Assembly: GCF_002028425.1 (NCBI RefSeq)
Contig: NZ_CP020042.1
Location: forward strand, 3,224,001 to 3,288,000
DNA: 64,000 bases
Origin: Streptomyces katrae
Lineage (GTDB): Bacteria; Actinomycetota; Actinomycetes; Streptomycetales; Streptomycetaceae
Direction of reading: 5' to 3'
The notes under the pieces are model-generated. The model worked only from the letters and a program-made list of their open reading frames with translations, did no database searches and was not told the DNA's origin. Each line of letters starts with the position of its first letter. Positions within the stretch are counted from its first letter, which is position 1. Made by a program: the position numbers and the translations under genes. Positions 9,825 to 21,239 of this stretch are shown here, piece by piece.

Positions 9825-12251
9825 ATGTCGACTTCGCAGCTCGCTCCGCACCACACCCCGGAGCGCCCCGCTCCGGCCCCCGTACACCGCTTCGGCCGCC
9901 GGCCCGCCCTGTCCGGCTCGGCGTTCGCCGCCCTGGTCACGGCCGTGGCCGTGTGCTCCGGGGACGCCGTCGCGCGGGTCTTCCCGTACGGGCCCCGGCA
10001 CCGCAGTGTCAACGACCTCGGCAACCAGTTCGTGCCCTTCCACGCCCACCTGTGGGACCTGCTGCACGGCCGGGCGCACGGCGGACTGCTGTTCAACTGG
10101 CAGTCCGGGTACGGCACCAGCTTCCTGCCCGACCTCGGCACGTACCTGACGAGCCCCTTCGCCCTGCTGGTCGGGCTCTTCCCGCGGCACGACATCGACC
10201 TCGCCGTGTACGTGGTCACCGTCGTGAAGATGACCGCCGCGGCCGCCGCGATGGCCTGGCTGCTGCGCACCCAGCGGCCCGGGCCGTGGTGGGCGGCGGG
10301 GCTGCTGGGGGCCTCGTACGCGCTGTGCGGCTGGTCGGTGATCGAGGCCTCGTACAACCCGATGTGGCTGGACGGGCTGATCGCCTTCCCCCTGCTGTGC
10401 CTGACCGGCGAGTGGGCGCTGCGCGGGCGGCGGCCGCTGCTGGGGGTGCTGGTGGTGGCCGTCTCGTGGACGGCGAACTTCTACACCGCCTACATGGCCA
10501 CGCTCGGCGCGGCGCTGGTGCTGGTGGTGCGGGTGGTGCTGACGCATGACGGGATGCGCGAGCGGGCCCGGGTGGTCGGGCGGGCGGCGGTGACGACCGT
10601 GCTGGGGATGGCCCTGACGGCGCCGCTGCTGGTGCCGCTGTTCCTGAGTTCGCAGCAGGCCTACCCGGGCTGGTCCAAGGAGTTCGCCCCGGTGCCCTGG
10701 CCGGACCTGCTCGCCCGGCTGATGCCGGCCACCTACTCCTTCGGCTCCCCCGCCCTGTTCGTCGGCACCGGGACCCTGCTGCTGGTGACGGCCCTGCCCT
10801 TCCACCGGGCGCTGCCCCTGCGCACCCGCCTGTGGTGGGCGGGGCTGGTGGCGGCGGTGCTGCTGTCCCTGCAGTGGGCGCCGACCCACCTGGCCTGGCA
10901 CGTCTTCGCCACCCCGAACGGCAGCCCGTACCGGCAGACCTTCGTGCTGGCCGGGATCGTGGTCATCGCCGCCTGGACCGGGCTCGCGGCCGGGCTGCCC
11001 GGCGTACGGGCGCTGGCGGCCGGGGCCGGCGTCCTGGCGGCGGCCGCCGCGTGGGCGGCGGGCAGCGCGCTGGCCACGGGCTGGGGGTACGCCCTGTTCT
11101 GCGGCGGGCTGGCACTGACGGCGGGGGCCTGGTGGGGCCTGCGCCACCGGCGGCTGCTGCTGCCGGCGGCCGCCGTGCTGGCGGCGGCCCTGGTGGCGCA
11201 GGCCGCAGCGACGACGGCGTACGGGCACAAGGGCAAGCTGGGCGGGCTGGACGACTACCCCTCCTGGGGGCGGACCCACACCGTCCGCGAACGGGCCCTG
11301 GCGCAGGCCGACGGCTGGCCGGCGTACCGCACCGACGCGGGCCGGCCCGCGCTCTCGAACAACGACCCGCTGCTGCTGGGCGGCGAGGGCGGCTCGTACT
11401 ACAGCAGCCACACCCCGGACGTCTTCACCCGCACGATGGCGGCGCTCGGGGCGGGCTGGACCTCGCGCGGGCGCAGCGTGCAGAGCCTGGACAACCCGGT
11501 GACGGACGCCCTGTTCTCGGTCGGCGCACGCCTCAAGACCGACGGGCGGGCCGTCCGGGCGGAGGCGCTGCCGCTGGTCACCGTCCGGCCCGCCGGTCCG
11601 GCCCCGGAGTTCGGCGGGTCGCCGTTCGCCAACCAGGAGCTGCTGCTGGGGGCGAAGGTGTACGAGGACCCGGTCGCGCCCGGAACCTGCCGGGCGGGCA
11701 CCGACGCCTTCCTGTGGGCCCCGCAGTACAGCGGAACGGCCCGCCTCGCGGACGGGCGCCCGGCCAGGCTCAACGGCACCCCGCCGAAGAACCGGGCGGC
11801 GCTCCAGCCCCTGGGGCGCTCGCACGGGGCCTCCTCGGCGCTGGTCTTCGACCGCCCGGCACCGGACCAGTGGGCGCTGTCCTGCCTGGACCGGTCGAAG
11901 CTCACCGCCGCGGTGGCGGCGCTGCGCGGCGCGGCCGCCACGGCGGTGCGGGCCGGCGACTCGGACCTGACCGCCACCCTGCCGCCCGGCAGCACGGGCA
12001 CGGCGGTCGTCGCGGTGCCGGCCATCGCGGGCTGGAGCTGCGAGGGCCGCCCGGCCGGGTCCCGGCTGGGGCTGCTGGCGGTGCCCCTGGACGGCCGCAC
12101 CACCACCCTGCACTGCGCCTTCACCCCGCCCGGGCTGCTCCCCGGCGCGGGACTGGCGGGGGCGTCGGCGCTGGCCGTGGCCGCGCTGGCGGTGCTCAGG
12201 CGGCGCCCGGGGCTCCTGGCGGGGCCGCGGGTCCGGCGCGGGGGCGCGTGA
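9825..12251 (+). CDS. YfhO family polytopic membrane protein
   Basis: This 808-residue integral membrane protein carries the YfhO signature: RHRSVNDLGNQFVPFHAHLWDLL after the first helix, then FNWQSGYGTSFLPDLGTYL. About a dozen membrane helices occupy residues 30-430. A large extracellular region (about 440-770) follows, and a final helix lies near the C-terminus before a basic tail. Characterised relatives are involved in glycosylation of lipoteichoic acid or other envelope polymers; the role here is unknown. The ATG follows CGAAGG at a suitable distance. It is convergent with the kinase gene and shares no operon. Confidence 0.9.
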   Translation: MSTSQLAPHHTPERPAPAPVHRFGRRPALSGSAFAALVTAVAVCSGDAVARVFPYGPRHRSVNDLGNQFVPFHAHLWDLLHGRAHGGLLFNWQSGYGTSFLPDLGTYLTSPFALLVGLFPRHDIDLAVYVVTVVKMTAAAAAMAWLLRTQRPGPWWAAGLLGASYALCGWSVIEASYNPMWLDGLIAFPLLCLTGEWALRGRRPLLGVLVVAVSWTANFYTAYMATLGAALVLVVRVVLTHDGMRERARVVGRAAVTTVLGMALTAPLLVPLFLSSQQAYPGWSKEFAPVPWPDLLARLMPATYSFGSPALFVGTGTLLLVTALPFHRALPLRTRLWWAGLVAAVLLSLQWAPTHLAWHVFATPNGSPYRQTFVLAGIVVIAAWTGLAAGLPGVRALAAGAGVLAAAAAWAAGSALATGWGYALFCGGLALTAGAWWGLRHRRLLLPAAAVLAAALVAQAAATTAYGHKGKLGGLDDYPSWGRTHTVRERALAQADGWPAYRTDAGRPALSNNDPLLLGGEGGSYYSSHTPDVFTRTMAALGAGWTSRGRSVQSLDNPVTDALFSVGARLKTDGRAVRAEALPLVTVRPAGPAPEFGGSPFANQELLLGAKVYEDPVAPGTCRAGTDAFLWAPQYSGTARLADGRPARLNGTPPKNRAALQPLGRSHGASSALVFDRPAPDQWALSCLDRSKLTAAVAALRGAAATAVRAGDSDLTATLPPGSTGTAVVAVPAIAGWSCEGRPAGSRLGLLAVPLDGRTTTLHCAFTPPGLLPGAGLAGASALAVAALAVLRRRPGLLAGPRVRRGGA

Positions 12252-12284
12252 GGACTGCGCCGCGCCCCCGGGCACGGCCCTGCC

Positions 12285-13829
12285 TCAGCGCACCTGGCCC
12301 AGCCACTGCAGGGTCCGGCGGATCTCCACCGGGAGGGGGTGCGCCGGGCCGTGCACCCGGTCCGCGTCGTACAGGAGCCGGACCAGGGTGTCGTGGGCGG
12401 CGGCGCGGTCGCCGAGGGAGAGCAGCAGGTGCGCTATCCGGCGGCGGACCTCCAGCGGCAGGCCCGGGTCCGGGTTGGCGTAGTGGTTCTCGAACAGCGG
12501 GAGCAGCGACCGGTACTCGGCCAGGGCCGCGGCCGGCTCGCCCAGCTGCTCCAGGCACTGCGCGGCGTCGTAGCGCAGCCGCAGGGCCTGCGGATCGCCG
12601 GCCGGGAACTCTTCCGCGAGGCGGCGCAGTTCGGGCAGGGCGCGGCGGTACTGGCCGTCGTCCATCAGCGTGGCGGCGTACTGCTTGCGCAGGCTGCGCA
12701 CCACCGGCGACCGCTCCCCGTGCTCGGCGGCCGCGGCCGGGAGGATCCCGCCGAGGATGTCCACGGCCTGGGTGAGCCGCCCCTGGTCCAGCAGCCTGCG
12801 GGCCTCGTCCACCGCGCCGGGGATGTCCGGGCGGGGCGGGGCCGGGGCCACGGTGGGCATCGGCGGGACGCCGCCGGGCGCGTGGTCGGCCCGGTCCACG
12901 TGGTCCGGCCGGTCCGGCCAGGGTGCCTGCGGGCGCCGGAAGGGCCGGGTCGGGTCGAGGGCGCCGGCCACGGGGCGGCTGCCGGGGGCCGGGAGCAGCG
13001 GCGCGAGGGCCTCGTAGACCTCCTGCGCCGAACCGGGCCGGTCCTGCGGGTCCTTGGCGAGGAGGCGCATCAGCAGCGCCTCCAGCTCCTGCGGGATCTC
13101 GGGGCGCCGGGCGCGTACGGGGGCGGGGGGCTCGTACAGGTGCCGGTGCAGCACGCCGAGGGCGGTGGACCCGGCGAAGGGGACGTTGCCGCTGAGGAGT
13201 TCGTACAGCAGCACACCGAGGGCGTACAGGTCGGTGTAGGGGCCCACCGCGCCGCTCATGGCCTGCTCGGGCGCCATGTAGGCGGGGCTGCCGATCGGGG
13301 TGCCGGTGCTGGTGAGGCGGGTGGTGTCGGTGTCCATCACGGAGGCGACGCCGAGGTCCAGGACGAGGACCGTTCCGTCCGGGCGGATCATCACATTGCG
13401 GGGCTTGAGGTCCCGGTGGACGATCGGCACGGCGTGCACGGCGGACAGCACCGCGCACAGCTGGGCGGCCACCGCGACCGCCCACGGCCAGGGGTAGGGG
13501 TCGTGTGCGGCGAGGTGGTCGGCCAGGTCGGAGCCCTCGACGTACCCCATGACGAGGTACAGCTCGTCGCCGTCGCTGCCCGCGTCGTGCACCGTGACCA
13601 GGCCCGGGTGGTCGACCTGCGCCGTGACCCGGCACTCGCGCACGAAGCGGCGGCGCAGTTCCTCGGCGACGGTGCCGGGGCCGGCCACCTTGTCGGGGCG
13701 CAGCAGTTTGACGGCGACGCGGCGGTCCAGCCGCTTGTCGTAGGCCGTCCACACCTGGCCCATGCCGCCCTGGCCGAGGATGGTAGCGAGCTCGTAGCGC
13801 TCGCCGACGAGCCGTTCGCCGCCGGTCAC
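12285..13829 (-). CDS. Soluble Ser/Thr protein kinase with TPR-like tail
   Basis: This 514-residue protein starts with a Hanks-type kinase domain (about 10-275). It has the glycine loop GQGGMGQV, the ATP-anchoring lysine at K41 (VAVKLL), and the catalytic loop VHRDLKPRNV with D140. The metal-binding motif is DLG at 158-160 instead of the usual DFG, and the APE-type motif is MAPEQ. No transmembrane helix is present. The C-terminal 200 residues form helical repeats resembling tetratricopeptides, probably for protein contacts. The start overlaps the stop of the upstream membrane-protein gene by 4 bp, suggesting coupled translation and a functional partnership. Confidence 0.92.
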   Translation of the reverse strand: MTGGERLVGERYELATILGQGGMGQVWTAYDKRLDRRVAVKLLRPDKVAGPGTVAEELRRRFVRECRVTAQVDHPGLVTVHDAGSDGDELYLVMGYVEGSDLADHLAAHDPYPWPWAVAVAAQLCAVLSAVHAVPIVHRDLKPRNVMIRPDGTVLVLDLGVASVMDTDTTRLTSTGTPIGSPAYMAPEQAMSGAVGPYTDLYALGVLLYELLSGNVPFAGSTALGVLHRHLYEPPAPVRARRPEIPQELEALLMRLLAKDPQDRPGSAQEVYEALAPLLPAPGSRPVAGALDPTRPFRRPQAPWPDRPDHVDRADHAPGGVPPMPTVAPAPPRPDIPGAVDEARRLLDQGRLTQAVDILGGILPAAAAEHGERSPVVRSLRKQYAATLMDDGQYRRALPELRRLAEEFPAGDPQALRLRYDAAQCLEQLGEPAAALAEYRSLLPLFENHYANPDPGLPLEVRRRIAHLLLSLGDRAAAHDTLVRLLYDADRVHGPAHPLPVEIRRTLQWLGQVR

Positions 13830-14500
13830 TGCTGCGGGTCCTGGACCGCCGTGCTGTTCGGGTCCTGGTAGGGGCCGCCGGGCTGCGGGGGACGGGGCGG
13901 GGTGTGCGGGGTCTGCTTGCGCAGGAGCTCGCTCAGCTCGTCGAGTTCGGCGCGGACCTGGCCGATGCGCGGGGGCTGGACCGGGGCGGGGGCCTGCTGC
14001 GGCGGGACGGGCGGGTAGCCGTAGGAGGGGCGGGTCTGGTGCGGGGGCTGCGGCTGAAGGTGCTGCGGCTGGTGCTGCTGCGGCTGGGCGTACGGGGACT
14101 GCTGCGCCGGGTACCAGGGCGCGGCCCCCACCGCGGGAGCGGCGGCGGCCTTCGCCTCGTGGTGCCTGATGTCGGCGACGAGGTAGTACACGCAGACGGC
14201 GAAACCGGTGAAGATCGAGCCACCGGCGCCGAGGTTGCCCTGCCAGCCGTTGGTCTCCTCCGTCGGGTCGAGCTCGATGAAGGTGATCCAGACGACCGAG
14301 AGCACCCCGCCCAGCACCAGCAGCACCCAGTCGCGGGTCTTACGGGTGAGCAGAGCGATCCGCAGCAGCGCACCCCAGGCGAAGAAACCACAGCTCAGGA
14401 GGGGCAGGGCGGTGAACAGCACGCGCAGCGTCATCGCCGCCCCGGACAAGGGCCGGTGGCCGTGGGGGCCTTGCTGCGGCGGGATGCCGGGGCCGTGCAT
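13826..14500 (-). CDS. Small four-helix membrane protein with Pro/Gln-rich tail
   Basis: This 224-residue hypothetical protein has a short N-terminal tail and four likely membrane helices (about 20-125: TLRVLFTALPLLSCGFFAWG, then DWVLLVLGGVLSVVWITFIE, and a last one with SIFTGFAVCVYYLVADI). A cytoplasmic Pro/Gln/Tyr-rich tail follows, containing QPQQHQPQHLQPQ. I took ATG at 14500 because AGGAG lies 7 nt upstream; an upstream ATG at 14629 has no such site. The gene overlaps the downstream kinase gene by 4 bp, so the tail could be a kinase substrate or scaffold; that is inference. A Streptomyces-specific family is likely. Confidence 0.8.
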   Translation of the reverse strand: MHGPGIPPQQGPHGHRPLSGAAMTLRVLFTALPLLSCGFFAWGALLRIALLTRKTRDWVLLVLGGVLSVVWITFIELDPTEETNGWQGNLGAGGSIFTGFAVCVYYLVADIRHHEAKAAAAPAVGAAPWYPAQQSPYAQPQQHQPQHLQPQPPHQTRPSYGYPPVPPQQAPAPVQPPRIGQVRAELDELSELLRKQTPHTPPRPPQPGGPYQDPNSTAVQDPQQ

Positions 14501-14700
14501 CGCTGCTCCTGACGGGCCGTGCGGAAAGGGTGACGGCTGGAAGCGTATACAGCGTTTCCGGCCGCCGGTGAGGGGATGGGCGCAACCGTTGCAGGGTCGC
14601 AGCACGCCCGCCCGGGCCCCGGTCCCCATACGCCTCCAGCGGCCCTCCTGCCCCGTCGGCTAACCTCGCCGCTCCTGATCGATCCCGGGGGGGAACCGTC

Positions 14701-15405
14701 ATGCGCACCCGCACGCCCAGAACCACGACCGTGGCCGCGCTCACCTGCGCGGCCCTGCTGACCGCCGCCACCGCCTGCGGCCCGGCAGCCGGCGGCGCGG
14801 CGCCGTCGGCCCCGGCCTCCACGGCCCGGGACCCGCTCGCGGGCCGGGAACCGGCGGCGGTCCTGCGCGCCGCGTACGAGGAGACGGAGCGGGCCGCGTC
14901 GAAGACCGCGGTCATCTCGCGCCGCACGGGGACGCGGGAGATCACCGCGAAGCTGAGCTTCGAGGGCGACAGTTGCTGGGGCGAGGTGAAGGTCGGCGGG
15001 GCCGGGACGGGGGAGATCCTGGTGGACGACTCCAAGGTCTCCCTGAGGGGCGACGACGGCTTCCTGCGGGACCAGTTCGGGAGCGGTCCCGCCAAGTCCC
15101 CGGACACGGCGGACGGCTGGATCGACGTGAAGCCCGGCGACCCGGCGGTCGCCCACCTCGTCGCCCTGTGCCGGGACGGCTCCCCCGCACGCGCCTTCCC
15201 GGCGGACCGCACCGCCCTGCGCCGGGGCCCGGACGCCCGGCTGAACGGCAGGCCGGTCGCGGTGCTGGTGTCGAAGGGCCCCGGCGGCACCGACATCAGC
15301 GACCACGTGGCCCTGGAGGGCACGCCGTACCTCCTCGGGCACGCGGAGACCGGGCCGGAGGGCGGGAGCGTCGAGTACCGGGACCTGACGGGCCCGGCCG
15401 CGTAA
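14701..15405 (+). CDS. Secreted lipoprotein, paralogue of the next gene
   Basis: This 234-residue lipoprotein has a signal peptide and a lipobox ending TAATAC (Cys near residue 26), followed by an Ala/Pro-rich spacer. The folded part begins with a repeat shared with the next gene: AVLRAAYEETERAASKTAVI ... GDSCWGEVKVGGAGTGEILV. This pattern resembles LppX/LprAFG-like or outer-membrane-lipoprotein-sorting folds, but I cannot assign a function. The ATG follows a purine-rich GGGGGGAA. It is probably a tandem duplicate of the neighbouring gene, 96 bp away on the same strand. Confidence 0.82.
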   Translation: MRTRTPRTTTVAALTCAALLTAATACGPAAGGAAPSAPASTARDPLAGREPAAVLRAAYEETERAASKTAVISRRTGTREITAKLSFEGDSCWGEVKVGGAGTGEILVDDSKVSLRGDDGFLRDQFGSGPAKSPDTADGWIDVKPGDPAVAHLVALCRDGSPARAFPADRTALRRGPDARLNGRPVAVLVSKGPGGTDISDHVALEGTPYLLGHAETGPEGGSVEYRDLTGPAA

Positions 15406-15501
15406 CCGCCCCGCCCCGGCCGGCCTGTCAGAGGTGCCCCCTACCCTCGACGAGGAAGCCGCGAGCTCGGCATCACGTCGTCACCACGGGGGTCACCGCA
15501 C

Positions 15502-16311
15502 ATGCGCAGCCGTACGAAGTCCAGGGCGGCGTCGGCCGTCGCAGCCGCCGCGGCCCTGCTGGGCGCCCTGACGGCCTGCGGCCCGTCCGTCCACCGCCCC
15601 GCCGCCGCACAGCCCGCCACCCCAGCCCCCTCCACCCCCTCCCCCTCCCCGGCCTCGTCCCGCTCCGGTCAGGAGATCCTCACCGAGGCCTACGAGACCA
15701 CCCGCAAGGCCGATTCGATGCGGGTGGCGGCCACGGTCCAGCAGGACGGCAAGCCGATGAAGGTGGACCTCTCCCTCGACCGCAAGGGCAACTGCAGGGG
15801 CGAGATCCGGGTGGCGGGCCTGGGCCGGCTCGACGTCGTCAAGTCCTCGGAGTTCGTCCACTTCCGGGGTGACCGCGCCTACTGGCGGGGCACCGCGGAG
15901 CTGCAGCACACCCCGCAGAAGCGGACGGACCAGCTGGTGGCCATGCTCGCCGACCGCTGGGTCCGCATACCCGCCTCCGACCCCCGCGCCGCCCCGATGA
16001 CGGGCAGCTGCGACCTGACCAAGCTGACCAGCGACCTCGACCGCCCCAGCCCCCTCGCCCGCAAGGGCGAGACGGCGACGGTCGACGGCAAGCCGGCCCT
16101 GGCGGTGACCTCCCCGGCGAAGCAGGGCACCCAGACCGACTACGTGGCCACGCAGGGCAAGCCGTACATCCTGAAGTCGACGGTCATGGGCGACACCACG
16201 GGCGAGGCCCTCTTCTCGGCCTTCGACGTCCCGGTGGACACGACCTCCCCGAAGGACCCCGACATCCTCGACCTCTCCAAACTGGACACCCCGCCGGGCG
16301 AATCGATCTGA
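15502..16311 (+). CDS. Secreted lipoprotein, paralogue of the previous gene
   Basis: This 269-residue lipoprotein has a signal peptide and the lipobox LGALTAC (Cys near residue 26), then a Pro/Ser/Thr-rich spacer. The core begins EILTEAYETTRKADSMRVAA and continues through KGNCRGEIRVAGLGRLDVV, mirroring the paralogue upstream. Later, ADRWVRIP and AVTSPAKQGTQTDYVATQGK recall mycobacterial-type lipoproteins that hold lipids in a half-barrel; that link is inference. The two genes sit head-to-tail and probably arose by duplication. It is convergent with the truncated HD gene. Confidence 0.83.
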   Translation: MRSRTKSRAASAVAAAAALLGALTACGPSVHRPAAAQPATPAPSTPSPSPASSRSGQEILTEAYETTRKADSMRVAATVQQDGKPMKVDLSLDRKGNCRGEIRVAGLGRLDVVKSSEFVHFRGDRAYWRGTAELQHTPQKRTDQLVAMLADRWVRIPASDPRAAPMTGSCDLTKLTSDLDRPSPLARKGETATVDGKPALAVTSPAKQGTQTDYVATQGKPYILKSTVMGDTTGEALFSAFDVPVDTTSPKDPDILDLSKLDTPPGESI

Positions 16312-16329
16312 CGCTGCCGGCCTTCGGAC

Positions 16330-16701
16330 TCAGCCGAGGAACGTCTTGCGCCACTCCAGCGGCGACATGGTCAGCGCCGCCTCGGCGAGGGCATGGGCGG
16401 ATGCCGTCTTCAGACCGCCCAGAGAGGTGTCGATCCAGTCCTGGACGAGGGTGTTGCCCTGCGCCCGGTACTCGACGGCCTGGACGAGGCACTCCAGCTT
16501 GTCGGCGTCCTTGGCGACGACCGCGTCGGGGGTGTCGTTGGCCTCGTACTCCTCCACCACGCGCTGCACACCGGCCCTCACGGCCGGGTGCGCGGCCGAG
16601 ACCTGGTCGGCGGTGACGGCCTGGTTGGGGGCGGCGTCGATGTAGCGGCGGCCGAAGATGAATCCGGCCGTCCCCTGCGCGTTCACCGTCTCGTCTGCCA
16701 T
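16330..16701 (-). pseudogene. Truncated HD-domain hydrolase, catalytic core missing
   Basis: The 123-residue reading frame aligns with both ends of the YfbR/HDDC2-type HD family but lacks the middle. The N-terminus MADETVNAQGTAGFIFG is a normal family start. It runs straight into RRYIDAAPNQAVTADQV, which in family members follows the HD active site. The C-terminal AVVAKDADKLECLVQAVEYR is intact. About 70-80 residues, including the metal-binding H...HD segment, appear to be deleted in frame. The start is well supported by GGAGG 8 nt upstream. It is probably inactive as a phosphohydrolase; a residual role or an assembly error cannot be excluded. Confidence 0.72.
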
Positions 16702-16835
16702 CTGCTGACCTCCGGTCTCAAGTCCGATCAAGAAGAACGTAGTTCGTCAATCGCCGACCCGCACTCCAGGACGTGCTGCGCATGGCACTCCTCTCCGGCC
16801 CTGCCGGCCACGCGGGGCTGCCGCTCGGCCGGGGG

Positions 16836-17402
16836 TCAGGGGTGGGTGAGGTGGTGGGTGTGGAGGTGGCCCGGGAGGGGGTGGGCCGGTGGGGTGGCGG
16901 GGAGGGTGGTGTGGGTGGGGTAGCCGGCCTTCCGGGCCACGCGGCAGGAGGCTTCGTTGTCCAGCTGGTGGAAGAGGTCGAGGCGTCGCAGACCCGTGGG
17001 GGCGAAGGTCTCGGCGGCCCAGGCCGTGAGGGTGTCCAGGGCGCGGGTGGCGGTGCCCCGGCCGCGGGCGTGGGCGGCGGTCCAGTAGCCGACCTCGGCC
17101 GCGAGGGCGCCCGGCTTCGGCAGTTTGAGGACGGCGTTGCCCAGGAGGCGGCGCGGGGCGGGGGCGTCCTCCTCCAGGACCGCGAAGGCGAAGCGCACGC
17201 CCGAGGCCCAGCCCCGCCGCTGCTCCGCGAGCCAGCGCAGGCCCTCTGCCTCGTCGTCGGCGCGGTGGTGGATCCACTGCCGCATGGCGGGATCCGCGCA
17301 CGCCTCCACCAGCGCGGGGACGTCCTCCTCCCGCCAGGGCCGCAGGAGCAGGGCGGGCCGGCCCGCCGCCGGGGCGGCGCGGAGGGTGACGGGAGGGGTC
17401 AT
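16836..17402 (-). CDS. GNAT family N-acetyltransferase (RimJ/RimL-like)
   Basis: This 188-residue protein has the acetyltransferase fold common in RimJ/RimL-type enzymes: LLLRPWREEDVPALVEACAD near the N-terminus, EVGYWTAAHARGRGTATRAL for acetyl-CoA binding (the R/Q-x-x-G-x-A/G loop), and HQLDNEASCRVARKAGY for the last helix. The C-terminus is His/Pro-rich and looks unstructured. The acceptor could be a protein N-terminus, an amino acid or a small molecule; nothing indicates which. The gene follows mfd on the same strand after a hairpin, so it is probably transcribed separately. Confidence 0.88.
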   Translation of the reverse strand: MTPPVTLRAAPAAGRPALLLRPWREEDVPALVEACADPAMRQWIHHRADDEAEGLRWLAEQRRGWASGVRFAFAVLEEDAPAPRRLLGNAVLKLPKPGALAAEVGYWTAAHARGRGTATRALDTLTAWAAETFAPTGLRRLDLFHQLDNEASCRVARKAGYPTHTTLPATPPAHPLPGHLHTHHLTHP

Positions 17403-17427
17403 CGGGCGATGGTACGGCCGCGCCCGG

Positions 17428-17457
17428 CCGCCGCCCGCGGGTGGGTGCGGGCGGCGG
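17428..17457 (-). terminator. Hairpin after mfd
   Basis: An 11-bp GC inverted repeat (CCGCCGCCCGC at 17428-17438 with GCGGGCGGCGG at 17447-17457) has an 8-nt loop. It stands between the mfd stop and the GNAT start, so it is a plausible terminator on the minus strand. Confidence 0.6.
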
Positions 17458-17473
17458 GGGCGCGGGGCGGGGG

Positions 17474-21007
<3,534 letters not shown>

Positions 21008-21124
21008 GAAAGCGGCTTTCCATCCGGTGGAGGGGCGGGCGGGGGCAACGCGAAGCACCCGACACGTGAACGGGCCGGGGGTTCCCACCCTATGCCGCGG
21101 GTGTGCCGGCCGCGCGCGGGATTC

Positions 21125-21205
21125 GGGGCGCGTACGGGTTCGGGTGGATGCGGTACGGGTCCGGTACGGCTGCGTACGGCTCCGGTACGGCTCCGGGGGC
21201 GGAGG
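21125..21205. repeat. Short imperfect direct repeats between mfd and DUF2079 gene
   Basis: The divergent intergenic region contains several near copies of a short TACGG(C/G)TCCGG-type unit, such as GGTACGGGTCCGGTACGGC followed by CGTACGGCTCCGGTACGGC. These could be regulatory repeats or simple replication slippage. No protein is encoded here. Confidence 0.5.
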
Positions 21206-21239
21206 CAGTGCTTCCGCACCGGGATGACAATCTGTCCGG

